Assembly (NCBI RefSeq): GCF_007988825.1
Contig: NZ_BJUW01000003.1
Coordinates: 124,001-188,000 of the forward strand
Length of the DNA stretch: 64,000 nt
Origin: Microbacterium aerolatum
Lineage (GTDB): Bacteria; Actinomycetota; Actinomycetes; Actinomycetales; Microbacteriaceae
Reading direction: 5' to 3'
Positions within the stretch are counted from its first letter, which is position 1, and each line of letters begins with the position of its first letter. Of the stretch, positions 35,481 to 43,746 are shown piece after piece. Both the position numbers and the translations under genes were made by a program. The notes beneath the pieces were generated by a model. That model was not told the origin of the DNA. It ran no database searches and saw only the letters and a list, made by a program, of their open reading frames with translations.

Positions 35481-35516
35481 AGTCTCCAATCACAGCATCT
35501 GTAGTGATTGGAGACT
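35481..35516. promoter_or_regulatory. TetR operator between tetR and reductase gene
   Basis: AGTCTCCAATCAC (35481-35493) and GTGATTGGAGACT (35504-35516) are perfect inverted arms with a 10-base spacer. The right arm ends one base before the reductase ATG, so binding would also cover its translation start; the message may be near-leaderless. Confidence 0.75.
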
Positions 35517-35517
35517 C

Positions 35518-36090
35518 ATGCGAGACCTCACCTATTACGTCGCCGTCAGCATCGACGGATACATCGCGGGGCCCGGGGGCGAGTTCGACCGCTTCCTCGT
35601 GGAGGGGGATCATGCCGCACCCATCTGGGCGAAGTACGGCGGGACGGCTCCGACCGCGCTCGCGGACGCCGCCGGTCTCTCCGTCGAGGGCAGCCCGTTC
35701 GACACTGTCCTGATGGGCTGGAACACCTACGCCGTGGGCCTGCCGGGCATGCCGAGCCCGTATCGGCACCTGAGGCAGATTGTCTTCACGCGCGGGCACC
35801 AGGCTCCTGCCGGTGCGGATGGCGTCGAGTTCATCGATCGCGACCCGGTCGACGTCGTGCGCGAACTCAAGGCGGAAGAGGGCAAGGGCGTCTGGCTGTG
35901 CGGAGGCGGTGCGCTCGCAGCGGTGCTCCGCGACGAGATCGACCGCCTCGCGCTGAAGCGCAATCCTGTGCTCTTCGGCGCCGGCATCCCGCTGTTCGAA
36001 AGTGGCGATTACGATCCCGCAGCGTTCCGACCGACGGCCGTCACGCCCTTCGAATCAGGGGTCACACTCGCCGAGTACACCCGCGCGTGA
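35518..36090 (+). CDS. Dihydrofolate reductase-like (RibD C-terminal fold) protein
   Basis: A 190-residue protein with the DHFR/RibD-C fold: YYVAVSIDGYIAGPGGEFDRF at the N-terminus, VLMGWNTYAVGL in the middle, then VWLCGGGALAAVL, a nucleotide-loop feature, and PVLFGAGIPLF. Stand-alone members of this family are common in actinobacteria and are usually NADPH-dependent reductases of unknown substrate. It is probably under the adjacent TetR. Confidence 0.82.
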   Translation: MRDLTYYVAVSIDGYIAGPGGEFDRFLVEGDHAAPIWAKYGGTAPTALADAAGLSVEGSPFDTVLMGWNTYAVGLPGMPSPYRHLRQIVFTRGHQAPAGADGVEFIDRDPVDVVRELKAEEGKGVWLCGGGALAAVLRDEIDRLALKRNPVLFGAGIPLFESGDYDPAAFRPTAVTPFESGVTLAEYTRA

Positions 36091-36094
36091 GTGT

Positions 36095-36159
36095 GAGATT
36101 GCATTCCGCGGCTGAGCTCGCGCGCAATTCCCGCGCCCTCGGCCGCGGAATGCAATCTC
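36095..36159. repeat. Intergenic hairpin element, copy 2
   Basis: GAGATTGCATTCCGCGGC (36095-36112) pairs perfectly with GCCGCGGAATGCAATCTC (36142-36159). The loop resembles that of the element at 13047-13111. Two related copies in unrelated gaps indicate a dispersed palindromic repeat rather than a gene-specific terminator. Confidence 0.8.
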
Positions 36160-36217
36160 GCGGGGGTGGAGGACGGGGGCGGACCCGCGCACGGGGCGAG
36201 CGGGTAGTCTGACGCGG

Positions 36218-37588
36218 GTGAGGATGACGCGTCGAGAGCTGCTGGTCGGCGCCGGAGCCGGCGCCCTCGGCGTGCTGCTGGTGTCCTGCACGCCGGAGCC
36301 GAAGCCCACGCCCACCGCGACGCGCACGCCATCGCCCCTGCCGACCACGGCGGTTCCCGCTCCGGCGGCCACCGTCCGCAGCACATGGGCGACCGACCCC
36401 TTCTCGCGCGGCGCGGTCAGCTACACCCGCATAGGCGTGCAGGCGGACGCCCGCAATCGCCTCGCCGAACCGGTCGAGGGCCGCGTGTTCTTCGCCGGCG
36501 AGGCGACGGATGCCGACAACCCGGCCACCATCCGCGGGGCGATCCACTCCGGCGAGAGCGCCGCAGTGCGCATCCGCGCCGTCGCTGCCCCCGGCGAGCG
36601 GATCGCCGTGATCGGGGCGGGTCTGGCCGGTGCCACGGCGGTGGCCGGTCTCGCGGATGCCGACCTCGACGTCACCGTCCTCGAAGCGCGCGACCGCGTC
36701 GGCGGACGCGCGCACTCTCAGCTCGACGAGGAGTGGGCGGTGCCGATCCAGCTCGGCGGCTGGTTGCTTCCAGGGCTCGCCGAAGGCGAGGAACCGGCGC
36801 GCGAGGAGTCCGGCCTGCCGGAGACCACGGAGCTGGCATCCGCTCTCTGGCGATCGCCGGACGGCGACGTCGACCCGATCGGCAACGCTCCGCTCGAGGC
36901 CGCCATCGCGGCGGCTCAAGGTTCCCCCACCGACATCGCACTCGCCGAGGCGCTCACCGAGACGGGTTCCGACCTCGAGGACCCGAGCATCTCAGCACTC
37001 CTCGCGTACCTCGCCACGACCGCGGGCGCGGATGCCGACGTCCTCTCCTCGTGGTTCCCACCGGCGCTCCCCTCCGCCGAGCTGCGAGCGGTGACCGGTG
37101 ATTTCGACGCGCACCTTCGCGAACTGATGTCGGATGCGCAGCTCACCCTGTCGTCCCCTGTGACCCGCATCGCGTACGACGACACCGGCGTCAGTCTGCG
37201 CCTCGGCACCGGCGAGTCGACCTCCTTCGACCGCGTCATCGTGACCGTGCCACTCGGGGTGCTGCAGGGCGGCGGCATCGACTTCTCGCCGCCCCTGCCG
37301 TTCTCGCACCGCGGCGCGATCAACGCTCTCGGCATGGGGCACATCGAGACGATCTGGCTGCGCTACGACGAGCCGTTCTGGGAGACGGACGCCACGATCT
37401 GGCACTCCGTCGGCGGCGACCACGTGGTGCGTACCTGGATCAACCTGCTGCCCGCCACCGGCGACGGCATCCTCGTCGGGATCGTCGGCGCGGACGCGGC
37501 CGAGGGGTTCGCCGATCTCGAGGATCAGGAGGCGCTGCTCGCGGCGCTCACGTCGCTGGCGCCGTTCCTGCCCCCGGAGGCGGGCTGA
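36218..37588 (+). CDS. Exported FAD-dependent amine oxidase with circularly permuted order
   Basis: A 456-residue protein with a twin-arginine-like start (TRRELL) and lipobox LVSC (C24), so probably exported and lipidated. Normal flavin amine oxidases begin with GxGxxG and end with WxxDPFxxGxYS...FAGE.T...TxxGAxxSG. Here that C-terminal block comes first (TWATDPFSRGAVSYT at 56-70, FFAGEAT at 91-97, IRGAIHSG at 105-112), followed by VIGAGLAGA (131-139) and ARDRVGGR (157-164). The protein ends at SLAPFLPPEAG, where the usual order would go on into the displaced block. The start may be this GTG or the ATG at 36224. The last 41 bases overlap the convergent gene. Confidence 0.8.
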   Translation: MRMTRRELLVGAGAGALGVLLVSCTPEPKPTPTATRTPSPLPTTAVPAPAATVRSTWATDPFSRGAVSYTRIGVQADARNRLAEPVEGRVFFAGEATDADNPATIRGAIHSGESAAVRIRAVAAPGERIAVIGAGLAGATAVAGLADADLDVTVLEARDRVGGRAHSQLDEEWAVPIQLGGWLLPGLAEGEEPAREESGLPETTELASALWRSPDGDVDPIGNAPLEAAIAAAQGSPTDIALAEALTETGSDLEDPSISALLAYLATTAGADADVLSSWFPPALPSAELRAVTGDFDAHLRELMSDAQLTLSSPVTRIAYDDTGVSLRLGTGESTSFDRVIVTVPLGVLQGGGIDFSPPLPFSHRGAINALGMGHIETIWLRYDEPFWETDATIWHSVGGDHVVRTWINLLPATGDGILVGIVGADAAEGFADLEDQEALLAALTSLAPFLPPEAG

Positions 37589-38279
37589 CCTTCTTCACGT
37601 CGCCGCCGGGGCTTGAGCCTGCCGACCCCGCTCCGGAGCGCGCCGGACGATCGGCCTTCGCCGGACTGATCCGACTGATCAGTGCGAGCACCGCCGCGAT
37701 CACGGCGAAGATCACCAGCGCGATGCCGCTGGTCAGCAGGAACTCCCCGATGCCGCTGACCTGCCGCAGATCCAGGAAGTAGTACGGATACCACCCGATC
37801 ATCGGGCCCCGCCACATCGTCACTCCGCCCCACACGAGCGGGAACACGAGCGATCCCGGCACGATCCACCACGGAACGGAGCGGTGTCCCGGGGTGAGCG
37901 TCCAGGCGATCGCGGTGAAGGCGGGCAGCCAGAAGTGCAATACCTGGTCCGACCACGGCACATCGACGCGGATGCCGCGGAGCCCGGCCTGCCACACGAT
38001 CAGGGCGAATGCGAGGCCCGCCGTGATCGTCCAGGTGAGCACGAGCGAGAGGGCCACGCTGAACCAGCGCGGATCATCGGGGCGGCGGAATGCGAGGATG
38101 CCGCCGATCACGAGCACGACGACCAGGGCGATGTTCGACTCCACCGTGAGATACGCGAAGAAATTGCGGCCCGCGATCGTCTGCGAGCTGAGACCCCAGA
38201 ACAGCCGATGCACGAGGGCGACCAGGCACGCGCCCGCGGTGAAGAGGCGAAGCACGCCGAACGTGTTCCGTGCTCTCAC
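37548..38279 (-). CDS. Pr6Pr-family membrane protein
   Basis: A 243-residue integral membrane protein with six hydrophobic segments. It carries FFAYLTVESNIALVV in the second helix and DQVLHFWLPAFTAIAW in the fourth, typical of the Pr6Pr/FAR-17a-like group, and MIGWYPYYFLDLRQV before the last helix. The Ser/Pro/Ala-rich C-terminal tail (about 205-243) reads into the end of the convergent amine oxidase gene. Function unknown. Confidence 0.8.
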   Translation of the reverse strand: MRARNTFGVLRLFTAGACLVALVHRLFWGLSSQTIAGRNFFAYLTVESNIALVVVLVIGGILAFRRPDDPRWFSVALSLVLTWTITAGLAFALIVWQAGLRGIRVDVPWSDQVLHFWLPAFTAIAWTLTPGHRSVPWWIVPGSLVFPLVWGGVTMWRGPMIGWYPYYFLDLRQVSGIGEFLLTSGIALVIFAVIAAVLALISRISPAKADRPARSGAGSAGSSPGGDVKKVSPPPGAGTAPAT

Positions 38280-38399
38280 CGTCCCGTGATCTCCCTCCCG
38301 GCGGCCGTTGCGCCATGGTCGACGTCGAAGACGTCATCCGGCGAGTCTACGGACGGCGGCTCCGCAGACCTCCACGCTGCCGGTATATTTCACCCTTGA

Positions 38400-38409
38400 C
38401 TTATATAAG
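38400..38409. promoter_or_regulatory. Possible ArsR-type operator/promoter
   Basis: CTTATATAAG is a perfect 10-bp palindrome 21 bases before the arsR start, overlapping TTGACT (38396-38401). It is the most AT-rich spot of the 151-base gap between the membrane protein and arsR. The rest of the gap shows nothing clear. Confidence 0.45.
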
Positions 38410-38430
38410 CAGAAACGTAAATATAGACGC

Positions 38431-38784
38431 ATGCACGCACTCGATGTCCTCGGAGATCCGGTTCGCCGGCGCATCCTCGAGTTGCTCGCCGAGGGTGAGG
38501 AGTCCGCGGGCGCGATCGGCTCGGTCATCCAGGCCGAGTTCGGCATCAGCCAGCCTGCTGTCTCGCAGCATCTGCGTCTCCTGCGTGAGCAGAGATTCAC
38601 GACAGTGCGCGCCGAGGGCACTCGGCGGCTCTACGCCGTCGATGCGGCAGGCGTGCAGCGTGCGAGCGCGTGGCTGAGCCCGTTCGAGCGCTTCTGGAAG
38701 GGGCCGCTCGCCGCGCTCGACACAGAACTCGCGCGCGGCAGACGCGATCGTGCACGGGAAGGATCCGGCGAAGGAGAGGAATGA
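38431..38784 (+). CDS. ArsR-family regulator
   Basis: A 117-residue winged-helix protein: ALDVLGDPVRRRILELLAEGE at the N-terminus, then GISQPAVSQHLRLLREQRFTTVRAEGTRRLYAVD. No metal-binding Cys cluster is seen. ArsR proteins of this type are usually paired with an SRPBCC/AHSA1 gene, as here; the stop overlaps the next start as ATGA. Confidence 0.88.
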   Translation: MHALDVLGDPVRRRILELLAEGEESAGAIGSVIQAEFGISQPAVSQHLRLLREQRFTTVRAEGTRRLYAVDAAGVQRASAWLSPFERFWKGPLAALDTELARGRRDRAREGSGEGEE

Positions 38785-39443
38785 TCATGGTTGATATCCA
38801 GAAGCAGATCGACGCGGTCGAGCGGGAGCTGCGCACCGCAGACATCGACGGTGCGCCGTCGAACGTCCAGAAGATCGGGCAGCGGTATCCGTCCGGAATC
38901 GATGACCTCTGGCAAGCGGTGACGACGCCCGACCGCATCGCGCGATGGTTTATGCCCGTCTCGGGCGATCTCGAACTCGGCGGCCGGTATCAGCTCGAGG
39001 GCAATGCGGGAGGCGAGGTGCTCGAATGCAGCCCTCCGGCCGATGGAACCGCTTCGTATCGGGTCACCTGGGAGTACGGCGGTGGCGTCACCTGGCTCAC
39101 GGTCAGACTCACCGAAGAGAGCGCCGACCGAACGCGATTCGAGCTCGAACATACGGCGCGAACCGCCGACGTTCCGCCGGGAATGTGGGAGACGTACGGA
39201 CCCGGGGCCACCGGCGTCGGCTGGGACCAGGCGCTGCTGGGTCTCTCCCTGCACCTCGGCTCGGTCGACGGATCCATCTCGCCGGCAGAGGCCGAGGCCT
39301 GGCAGCTGTCCGACGAGGGCAAGGCATTCACCCGTGCAGCCGCCGACGGTTGGGCTGCAGCGCATATCGCCGCCGGTGCCGATTCCGCGGCTGCCGCGAG
39401 TGCTGCCGAGGCGACCTATGCGTTCTACACCGGCCAGCAATGA
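38781..39443 (+). CDS. SRPBCC/AHSA1-domain protein
   Basis: A 220-residue protein with the START-like fold: YPSGIDDLWQAVTTPDRIARWFMPVSGDLELGGRYQL at about residues 30-65, ending TGVGWDQALLGLSLHL. Such proteins bind hydrophobic ligands and often act with an ArsR regulator. AAGGAGAGGA lies directly before the ATG at 38781, which overlaps the arsR stop; an ATG 6 bases later is also possible. Confidence 0.85.
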   Translation: MIMVDIQKQIDAVERELRTADIDGAPSNVQKIGQRYPSGIDDLWQAVTTPDRIARWFMPVSGDLELGGRYQLEGNAGGEVLECSPPADGTASYRVTWEYGGGVTWLTVRLTEESADRTRFELEHTARTADVPPGMWETYGPGATGVGWDQALLGLSLHLGSVDGSISPAEAEAWQLSDEGKAFTRAAADGWAAAHIAAGADSAAAASAAEATYAFYTGQQ

Positions 39444-39463
39444 CCGGTAGTCCTCACGGCACG

Positions 39464-40135
39464 TCAGTCTGCCGCGAGGAGGAACGGGCGTGCGGCGTCC
39501 AGGAAGGCGCACGGGTCGTCTGCCCAGATGCGCACGGACGTGACCAGCTGTTCGCCACCGCGCGGCGAAAGGACCGGCAGTCGCACCGGGTGAGGCTGCT
39601 CCAGCTCGATCAGGATGTTGGTCTCGTGCAGGACGCGCTCCGCGTACTCCCAGCCGTCCGACCGCTCGGTGACGCGAGGCTGCTTCGGTTCGTCGATCCG
39701 CTTGCGAATCGCGACCGAGGCGACGGCGCTCCACGGGATTGCGACGTCGACCTCGAGTCCGCCCCGGATCAGGATGCCGTCGGGCGCGACAGCGTGCGGA
39801 CGCATCAGCATCGCGCATAGCAGCCCGATCATCCACGTCAGTCCCCAGATGCCCAGGATGAGGAATCCGATGCGCACGGCGGGCCAGCGGTGCACGATCA
39901 GGTCGATGATCGGGATCTCGACTGCCGACAGCACGATGAAGACGATCAGGACTGTCAGTGTCGGGCGGTGGTAGCCGATGCCCGTGCCGCCGCGTGGTAC
40001 CGCGGGCCGCCGCGCGATCGCCCTGCCGATGCTCGAGTACACCCGCAGCTCGGCGTGGAGCGCTCGCCGCATCATCGATGCGAAGCGCTGCCATCTGGTC
40101 GGTGCCGGTCGCTGGACCGTGGTCTCTGCGGTCAT
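39464..40135 (-). CDS. Hypothetical membrane protein with PH-like soluble domain
   Basis: A 223-residue protein. After a basic N-terminus of about 55 residues, two hydrophobic segments (about 58-80 and 88-110) anchor it. The C-terminal half looks like a bacterial PH-type strand domain (GILIRGGLEVDVAIPWSAVASVAIRKR). No function is recognised. Its ATG overlaps the marR stop, so it is the second gene of a marR operon. Confidence 0.68.
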   Translation of the reverse strand: MTAETTVQRPAPTRWQRFASMMRRALHAELRVYSSIGRAIARRPAVPRGGTGIGYHRPTLTVLIVFIVLSAVEIPIIDLIVHRWPAVRIGFLILGIWGLTWMIGLLCAMLMRPHAVAPDGILIRGGLEVDVAIPWSAVASVAIRKRIDEPKQPRVTERSDGWEYAERVLHETNILIELEQPHPVRLPVLSPRGGEQLVTSVRIWADDPCAFLDAARPFLLAAD

Positions 40136-40611
40136 GCTCCGGACCTCGCTTCGGCATCCGTCATCTCGGCTGCGTCAGTCTCGGCGTCCGCGACCAGCGC
40201 CGCGAGGTGATCGGCGAGTGCGGCGACACCGCGCTCCACGGCGGCGCGATCCTCCGGAGTGATCGAGGCGACCAGTGTCTCGTTGAGCTCGACGTGCTCC
40301 TGCTGCATCTTCGCCATCGTCTCGCGCGCGGTCTCGGTGAGTTCGACCAGCACCGCGCGGCGGTCGGTCGGATGCGGGGTGCGGCGCACATGTCCGGAGT
40401 GCTCGAGCCCATCGACGAGCCCGGTGATGTTGCGCGGGCTCACCTCGCAGAGCTGGGCGAGCGCCTGCTGCGTCGACGGGCCGTGGTGCTGCAGCATCCA
40501 GAGCAGATGGACACGAGCGGTCGTCAGGCCGGTGCCCGCGAAGGCGCGCGCCATGTCCTTCTGGAAGAGGTCGGCGATCTGGAGAAGCCGGTCGAGCAGC
40601 AGCGGAGTCAT
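40132..40611 (-). CDS. MarR-family regulator
   Basis: A 159-residue winged-helix regulator: LTTARVHLLWMLQHHGPSTQQALAQLCEVSPRNITGLVDGLEHSGHVRRTPHPTDRRAVLVELTETG-like, including the wing DRRAVLV. MarR proteins respond to phenolic or oxidative signals. It precedes and overlaps a membrane protein gene, probably co-regulated. An inverted-repeat region stands just upstream. Confidence 0.88.
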   Translation of the reverse strand: MTPLLLDRLLQIADLFQKDMARAFAGTGLTTARVHLLWMLQHHGPSTQQALAQLCEVSPRNITGLVDGLEHSGHVRRTPHPTDRRAVLVELTETARETMAKMQQEHVELNETLVASITPEDRAAVERGVAALADHLAALVADAETDAAEMTDAEARSGA

Positions 40612-40618
40612 AATCGTG

Positions 40619-40658
40619 ATGTTACTACATCATTACGTGACTTCACTAAAGCGTGAAG
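40619..40658. promoter_or_regulatory. Inverted repeats before marR
   Basis: ATGT-tact-ACAT (40619-40630) and CTTCAC-taaagc-GTGAAG (40641-40658) lie in the 57-base gap before marR. Either could be its operator. Confidence 0.4.
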
Positions 40659-40668
40659 TGCTCCCGAG

Positions 40669-41253
40669 TCAGGCGGGGTCGATCCGCAGGACGTCCGGCG
40701 ACTCGCCGCCGGTGAGATCGTCGGCGATCCGGATGCTGCGGGCCAGGTCGTCGAGCGCGGGGATGAGCGTGCCGAACCTCTCGCGATCGCCGCCGACCGC
40801 GGTGACCGTGATCAGGTGCGAGCCGGTGTCCCACGTGTACGTCGCGAACGGTGGTGACTTCGGGTCGGGCGGGAGCGACATCACGAGCTTCTCGCCGGCG
40901 CCGAGCGCTGAGGTGAACGTCTCAGTGTCGTCGTACTCGATGGGCATCATGGCGCGGGCGCGACGCACGTCGTTGGTGAGCTCCTGCGTCGTGGCCATCG
41001 CGACGACCAGCTCGGGGTCGGCCTTCCACGTCCACACCAGCACGCGCCCATCCGCGCGCTTCATCATCGCCGGGGCGAGCTGGCTCAGAGCCCAGGCGCC
41101 GACCTTGGTTCCGCGGGGGAGGGCGGCGCCGCCGGCCTGCATCATCAGCATCCGGATCGCCGCCTTGCGATGGCGGCGTCCCTTCCAGCCGAAGGACTCG
41201 GTGACCGGGATCCAGAGCTGCGGGTCTGCGGAGCTGACGATGCGCATGATCAC
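40669..41253 (-). CDS. Hypothetical protein
   Basis: A 194-residue soluble protein of unrecognised family, starting at a GTG (41253) with an ATG two codons later. It has mixed alpha/beta character with WIPVTESFGWKGRR near the N-terminus and ITVTAVGGDRERFGTLIPALDDLARSIRIADDL near the end. No signal peptide is seen. It is divergent from the glycosyltransferase pair across a 98-base gap, which holds a TAGAGT -10-like hexamer and little else. Confidence 0.6.
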   Translation of the reverse strand: MIMRIVSSADPQLWIPVTESFGWKGRRHRKAAIRMLMMQAGGAALPRGTKVGAWALSQLAPAMMKRADGRVLVWTWKADPELVVAMATTQELTNDVRRARAMMPIEYDDTETFTSALGAGEKLVMSLPPDPKSPPFATYTWDTGSHLITVTAVGGDRERFGTLIPALDDLARSIRIADDLTGGESPDVLRIDPA

Positions 41254-41351
41254 ACGCTACCCGCGGCGAGGGGACCGGGGCGGCGCAGGACCCTCGGGTA
41301 GAGTTGCGAGCGCCCGGATCCGGGTTCCCGCGTACCAAAGGCTGCAAATCC

Positions 41352-42533
41352 GTGACCTCTCCTGACGCCCCGCTGAAGATCCTCATCGGCTGCGACACCT
41401 TCGCTCCCGACATCAACGGGGCCGCACGGTTCGCTGAGCGCCTGGCCGCCGGACTCGTGCAGCGTGGACACGACGTGCACGTCGTCGCGCCGAACGGGAA
41501 GTACCGCCGGGCGGAGCCTGCGACCGAGGTCATCGAGGGCGAGCCGATGACGCTGCACCGCCTGCCGTCGGTGCGCTGGGCTCCGCACGACTGGCTGCGG
41601 TTCGTGTGGCCGTGGCGCTCCAAGCACTACGCGCGCAAGGTGCTCGACCGCGTGAAGCCCGACGTCGTGCACATTCAGTCCCACATCGTGATCGGCCGTG
41701 GGCTCTCGCGCATCGCGCATCAGCGCGGCATCCCGGTCGTCGCCACCAACCATGTGATGGCCGAGAACATCCTCGACCACACGACCATGCCGAAGTTCGT
41801 GGACGACATCGTGCTCAAGCTCGCCTGGGCCGACGCCAAGCGCACCTTCGACCTGACCCGCGCCATCACGACCCCGACCCGACGCGCCGCGGACTTCCTC
41901 GAGCGCACGGTCGAGGTCGACGGCGTCATCCCGGTCAGCTGCGGCATCGACCGCACCCAGTACACGCCGGTGATGGGCAAGCCGGAGAAGAACCGGATGG
42001 TCTTCGTCGGCCGCCTGACCGCCGAGAAGCAGGTCGAGGTGATCCTCGAGGCCATGACGAAGCTCGACCCGGCCCTGGACGTGAGTTTCGACATCGTCGG
42101 CGGCGGCGACCAGCGCAAGAGCCTCGAGCGCCTGGCAGGCGAACTCGGGCTGGCGGAGCGCGTCGTCTTCCACGGCCGCACCACCGACGAGGAGCTGCGC
42201 GCGCTTCTGACCCGCGCGAGCCTCTTCGTCATCGCATCCATCGCCGAGCTGCAGTCCATCGCGACCATGGAGGCCATGGCCTCGGCGCTGCCGGTCGTCG
42301 CCGCGGATGCCGTGGCGCTCCCGCACCTCGTCCATCACGGCGAGAACGGGTACCTGTTCGAGCCCGGCAACGCCGACGAGCTGGCGGCGCGCCTGACGGA
42401 CGTCTTCACGGCCCCTGCGGAGGAGTACGAGCGGATGCAGCAGGCCTCGCTCGACGGCGTCATCGTGCACGACATCAACCGCACGCTCGACACGTTCGAG
42501 GCGCTCTACCGCGACCAGCCGCTGCCGGAGTAG
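41352..42533 (+). CDS. GT4-family glycosyltransferase
   Basis: A 393-residue GT-B enzyme. The N-terminal Rossmann half has ILIGCDTFAPDINGAARFAERLAAGLVQRGHDV and VVHIQSHIVIGRGL. The C-terminal half has MVFVGRLTAEKQVEVILEAM, VGGGDQR and the sugar-nucleotide motif ELQSIATMEAMASALPVV (E-x7-E). It resembles alpha-mannosyl or glucosyl transferases that modify lipids or polysaccharides (PimB-like). The GTG at 41352 gives the natural start. A second GT4 gene follows 4 bases after the stop. Confidence 0.88.
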   Translation: MTSPDAPLKILIGCDTFAPDINGAARFAERLAAGLVQRGHDVHVVAPNGKYRRAEPATEVIEGEPMTLHRLPSVRWAPHDWLRFVWPWRSKHYARKVLDRVKPDVVHIQSHIVIGRGLSRIAHQRGIPVVATNHVMAENILDHTTMPKFVDDIVLKLAWADAKRTFDLTRAITTPTRRAADFLERTVEVDGVIPVSCGIDRTQYTPVMGKPEKNRMVFVGRLTAEKQVEVILEAMTKLDPALDVSFDIVGGGDQRKSLERLAGELGLAERVVFHGRTTDEELRALLTRASLFVIASIAELQSIATMEAMASALPVVAADAVALPHLVHHGENGYLFEPGNADELAARLTDVFTAPAEEYERMQQASLDGVIVHDINRTLDTFEALYRDQPLPE

Positions 42534-42537
42534 TCCG

Positions 42538-43722
42538 ATGCACATCGTCTTCTTCGGCGATCAGCACCTGGAGTCCCTCGGCGGAGCCCAGGTGTCGATG
42601 CGGCTGCAGCGACGGTTCCTCGAGCGCGCAGGGCACACCGTGACGGCGGTGGCGCCCAGGATGCACGCCGGCTGCGGACAGGCGGATCCCGGTTACCTCG
42701 ATCTCCCCTCGATCCCGATAACCGTGGACCGCGAGTACTCGATGTCCTGGCCGGGCCGCCGCACGGACCGACACCTCGATCGTGCGTTCGCCTCCCGCCC
42801 GCCGGTCGACCTCGTGCACGTGCAGGCCGACTTCTGGGGTGCGTTCATCGGCCATCGCTTCGCGGATCGCCACGGCATCCCGGTCGTCCACACGATGCAC
42901 AACCGCGTCGACGTCGGAATGGCAGCGGTCACGCCACTGCACCGTCAGGCGCTGGCGGTGCTCAACATATGGCGCAGGCAGTCCATGCGCGGCATCGGGC
43001 AGCCGGTCGAAGGCAGCGACGGCTGGGCATTCCTGCGCGGCATCGCCCAGGGATCCAGCGCCGTCACCGCCCCGTCGGGGCATTTCGCGCGCCGCCTCGA
43101 GCAGCACGACGTATTCGGAGACGTCGACGTCGTCTGGAACGGCATCGACGACGACCTGCTCGCCGCGGTGCGCGACGCCGGGACATCGCCCCCGCCGGCA
43201 CGACGCCCTCGCTTCGTCTGGCTCGGGCGGATGAGCCCCGAGAAGAGACTGCTGCCGTTCCTCGAGGCGGTCGTGGAGTCCGAGGTGGATGCCGACATCG
43301 AGATCATCGGCGGCGGAGGACAGCTGCGCGCAGCGGAGAGGATCGCCCGCGCTCATGCCGGCATCCGGTTCGCCGGTCGCCTGCCGTATGCCGAGACGCT
43401 CTCGCGGATCGCGGCGGCGGATGCCGTGGTGCAGACCTCGATCGGATTCGAGACCCAGGGCATGACCCCGTTCGAGGCTGCAGCACTCGGCACGCCCACG
43501 ATCGTCAGCGACCCCGACATCGCCGCCGAACTGCGAGGCGGTCTGTGGGCGGTTCCCGACGGATCGGTCAGGGCGCTCGCCGCGACGCTGAAGCAGGCGG
43601 CATCCGACATCTCGGCCGGGAACGCGCCCGTCCCGGATCCCGATGTCGCAGAAGCTTTCCGTCAGTCGTCGCGCACGGCCGCGATGATCGGAATCTACGA
43701 GCGGGTGCTGCGCGCGGGCTGA
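42538..43722 (+). CDS. GT4-family glycosyltransferase
   Basis: A 394-residue GT-B enzyme: MHIVFFGDQHLESLGGAQVSMRL, VDLVHVQADFWGAFIGHRFA, FVWLGRMSPEKRLLPFLEAV, IIGGGGQL and TSIGFETQGMTPFEAAALGTPTIVS (E-x7-E). It pairs with the preceding glycosyltransferase and is probably used in the same glycolipid or envelope glycan. Acceptor unknown. Confidence 0.86.
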   Translation: MHIVFFGDQHLESLGGAQVSMRLQRRFLERAGHTVTAVAPRMHAGCGQADPGYLDLPSIPITVDREYSMSWPGRRTDRHLDRAFASRPPVDLVHVQADFWGAFIGHRFADRHGIPVVHTMHNRVDVGMAAVTPLHRQALAVLNIWRRQSMRGIGQPVEGSDGWAFLRGIAQGSSAVTAPSGHFARRLEQHDVFGDVDVVWNGIDDDLLAAVRDAGTSPPPARRPRFVWLGRMSPEKRLLPFLEAVVESEVDADIEIIGGGGQLRAAERIARAHAGIRFAGRLPYAETLSRIAAADAVVQTSIGFETQGMTPFEAAALGTPTIVSDPDIAAELRGGLWAVPDGSVRALAATLKQAASDISAGNAPVPDPDVAEAFRQSSRTAAMIGIYERVLRAG

Positions 43723-43746
43723 GCCCCGGACGCGGCTCGTCGCCGC

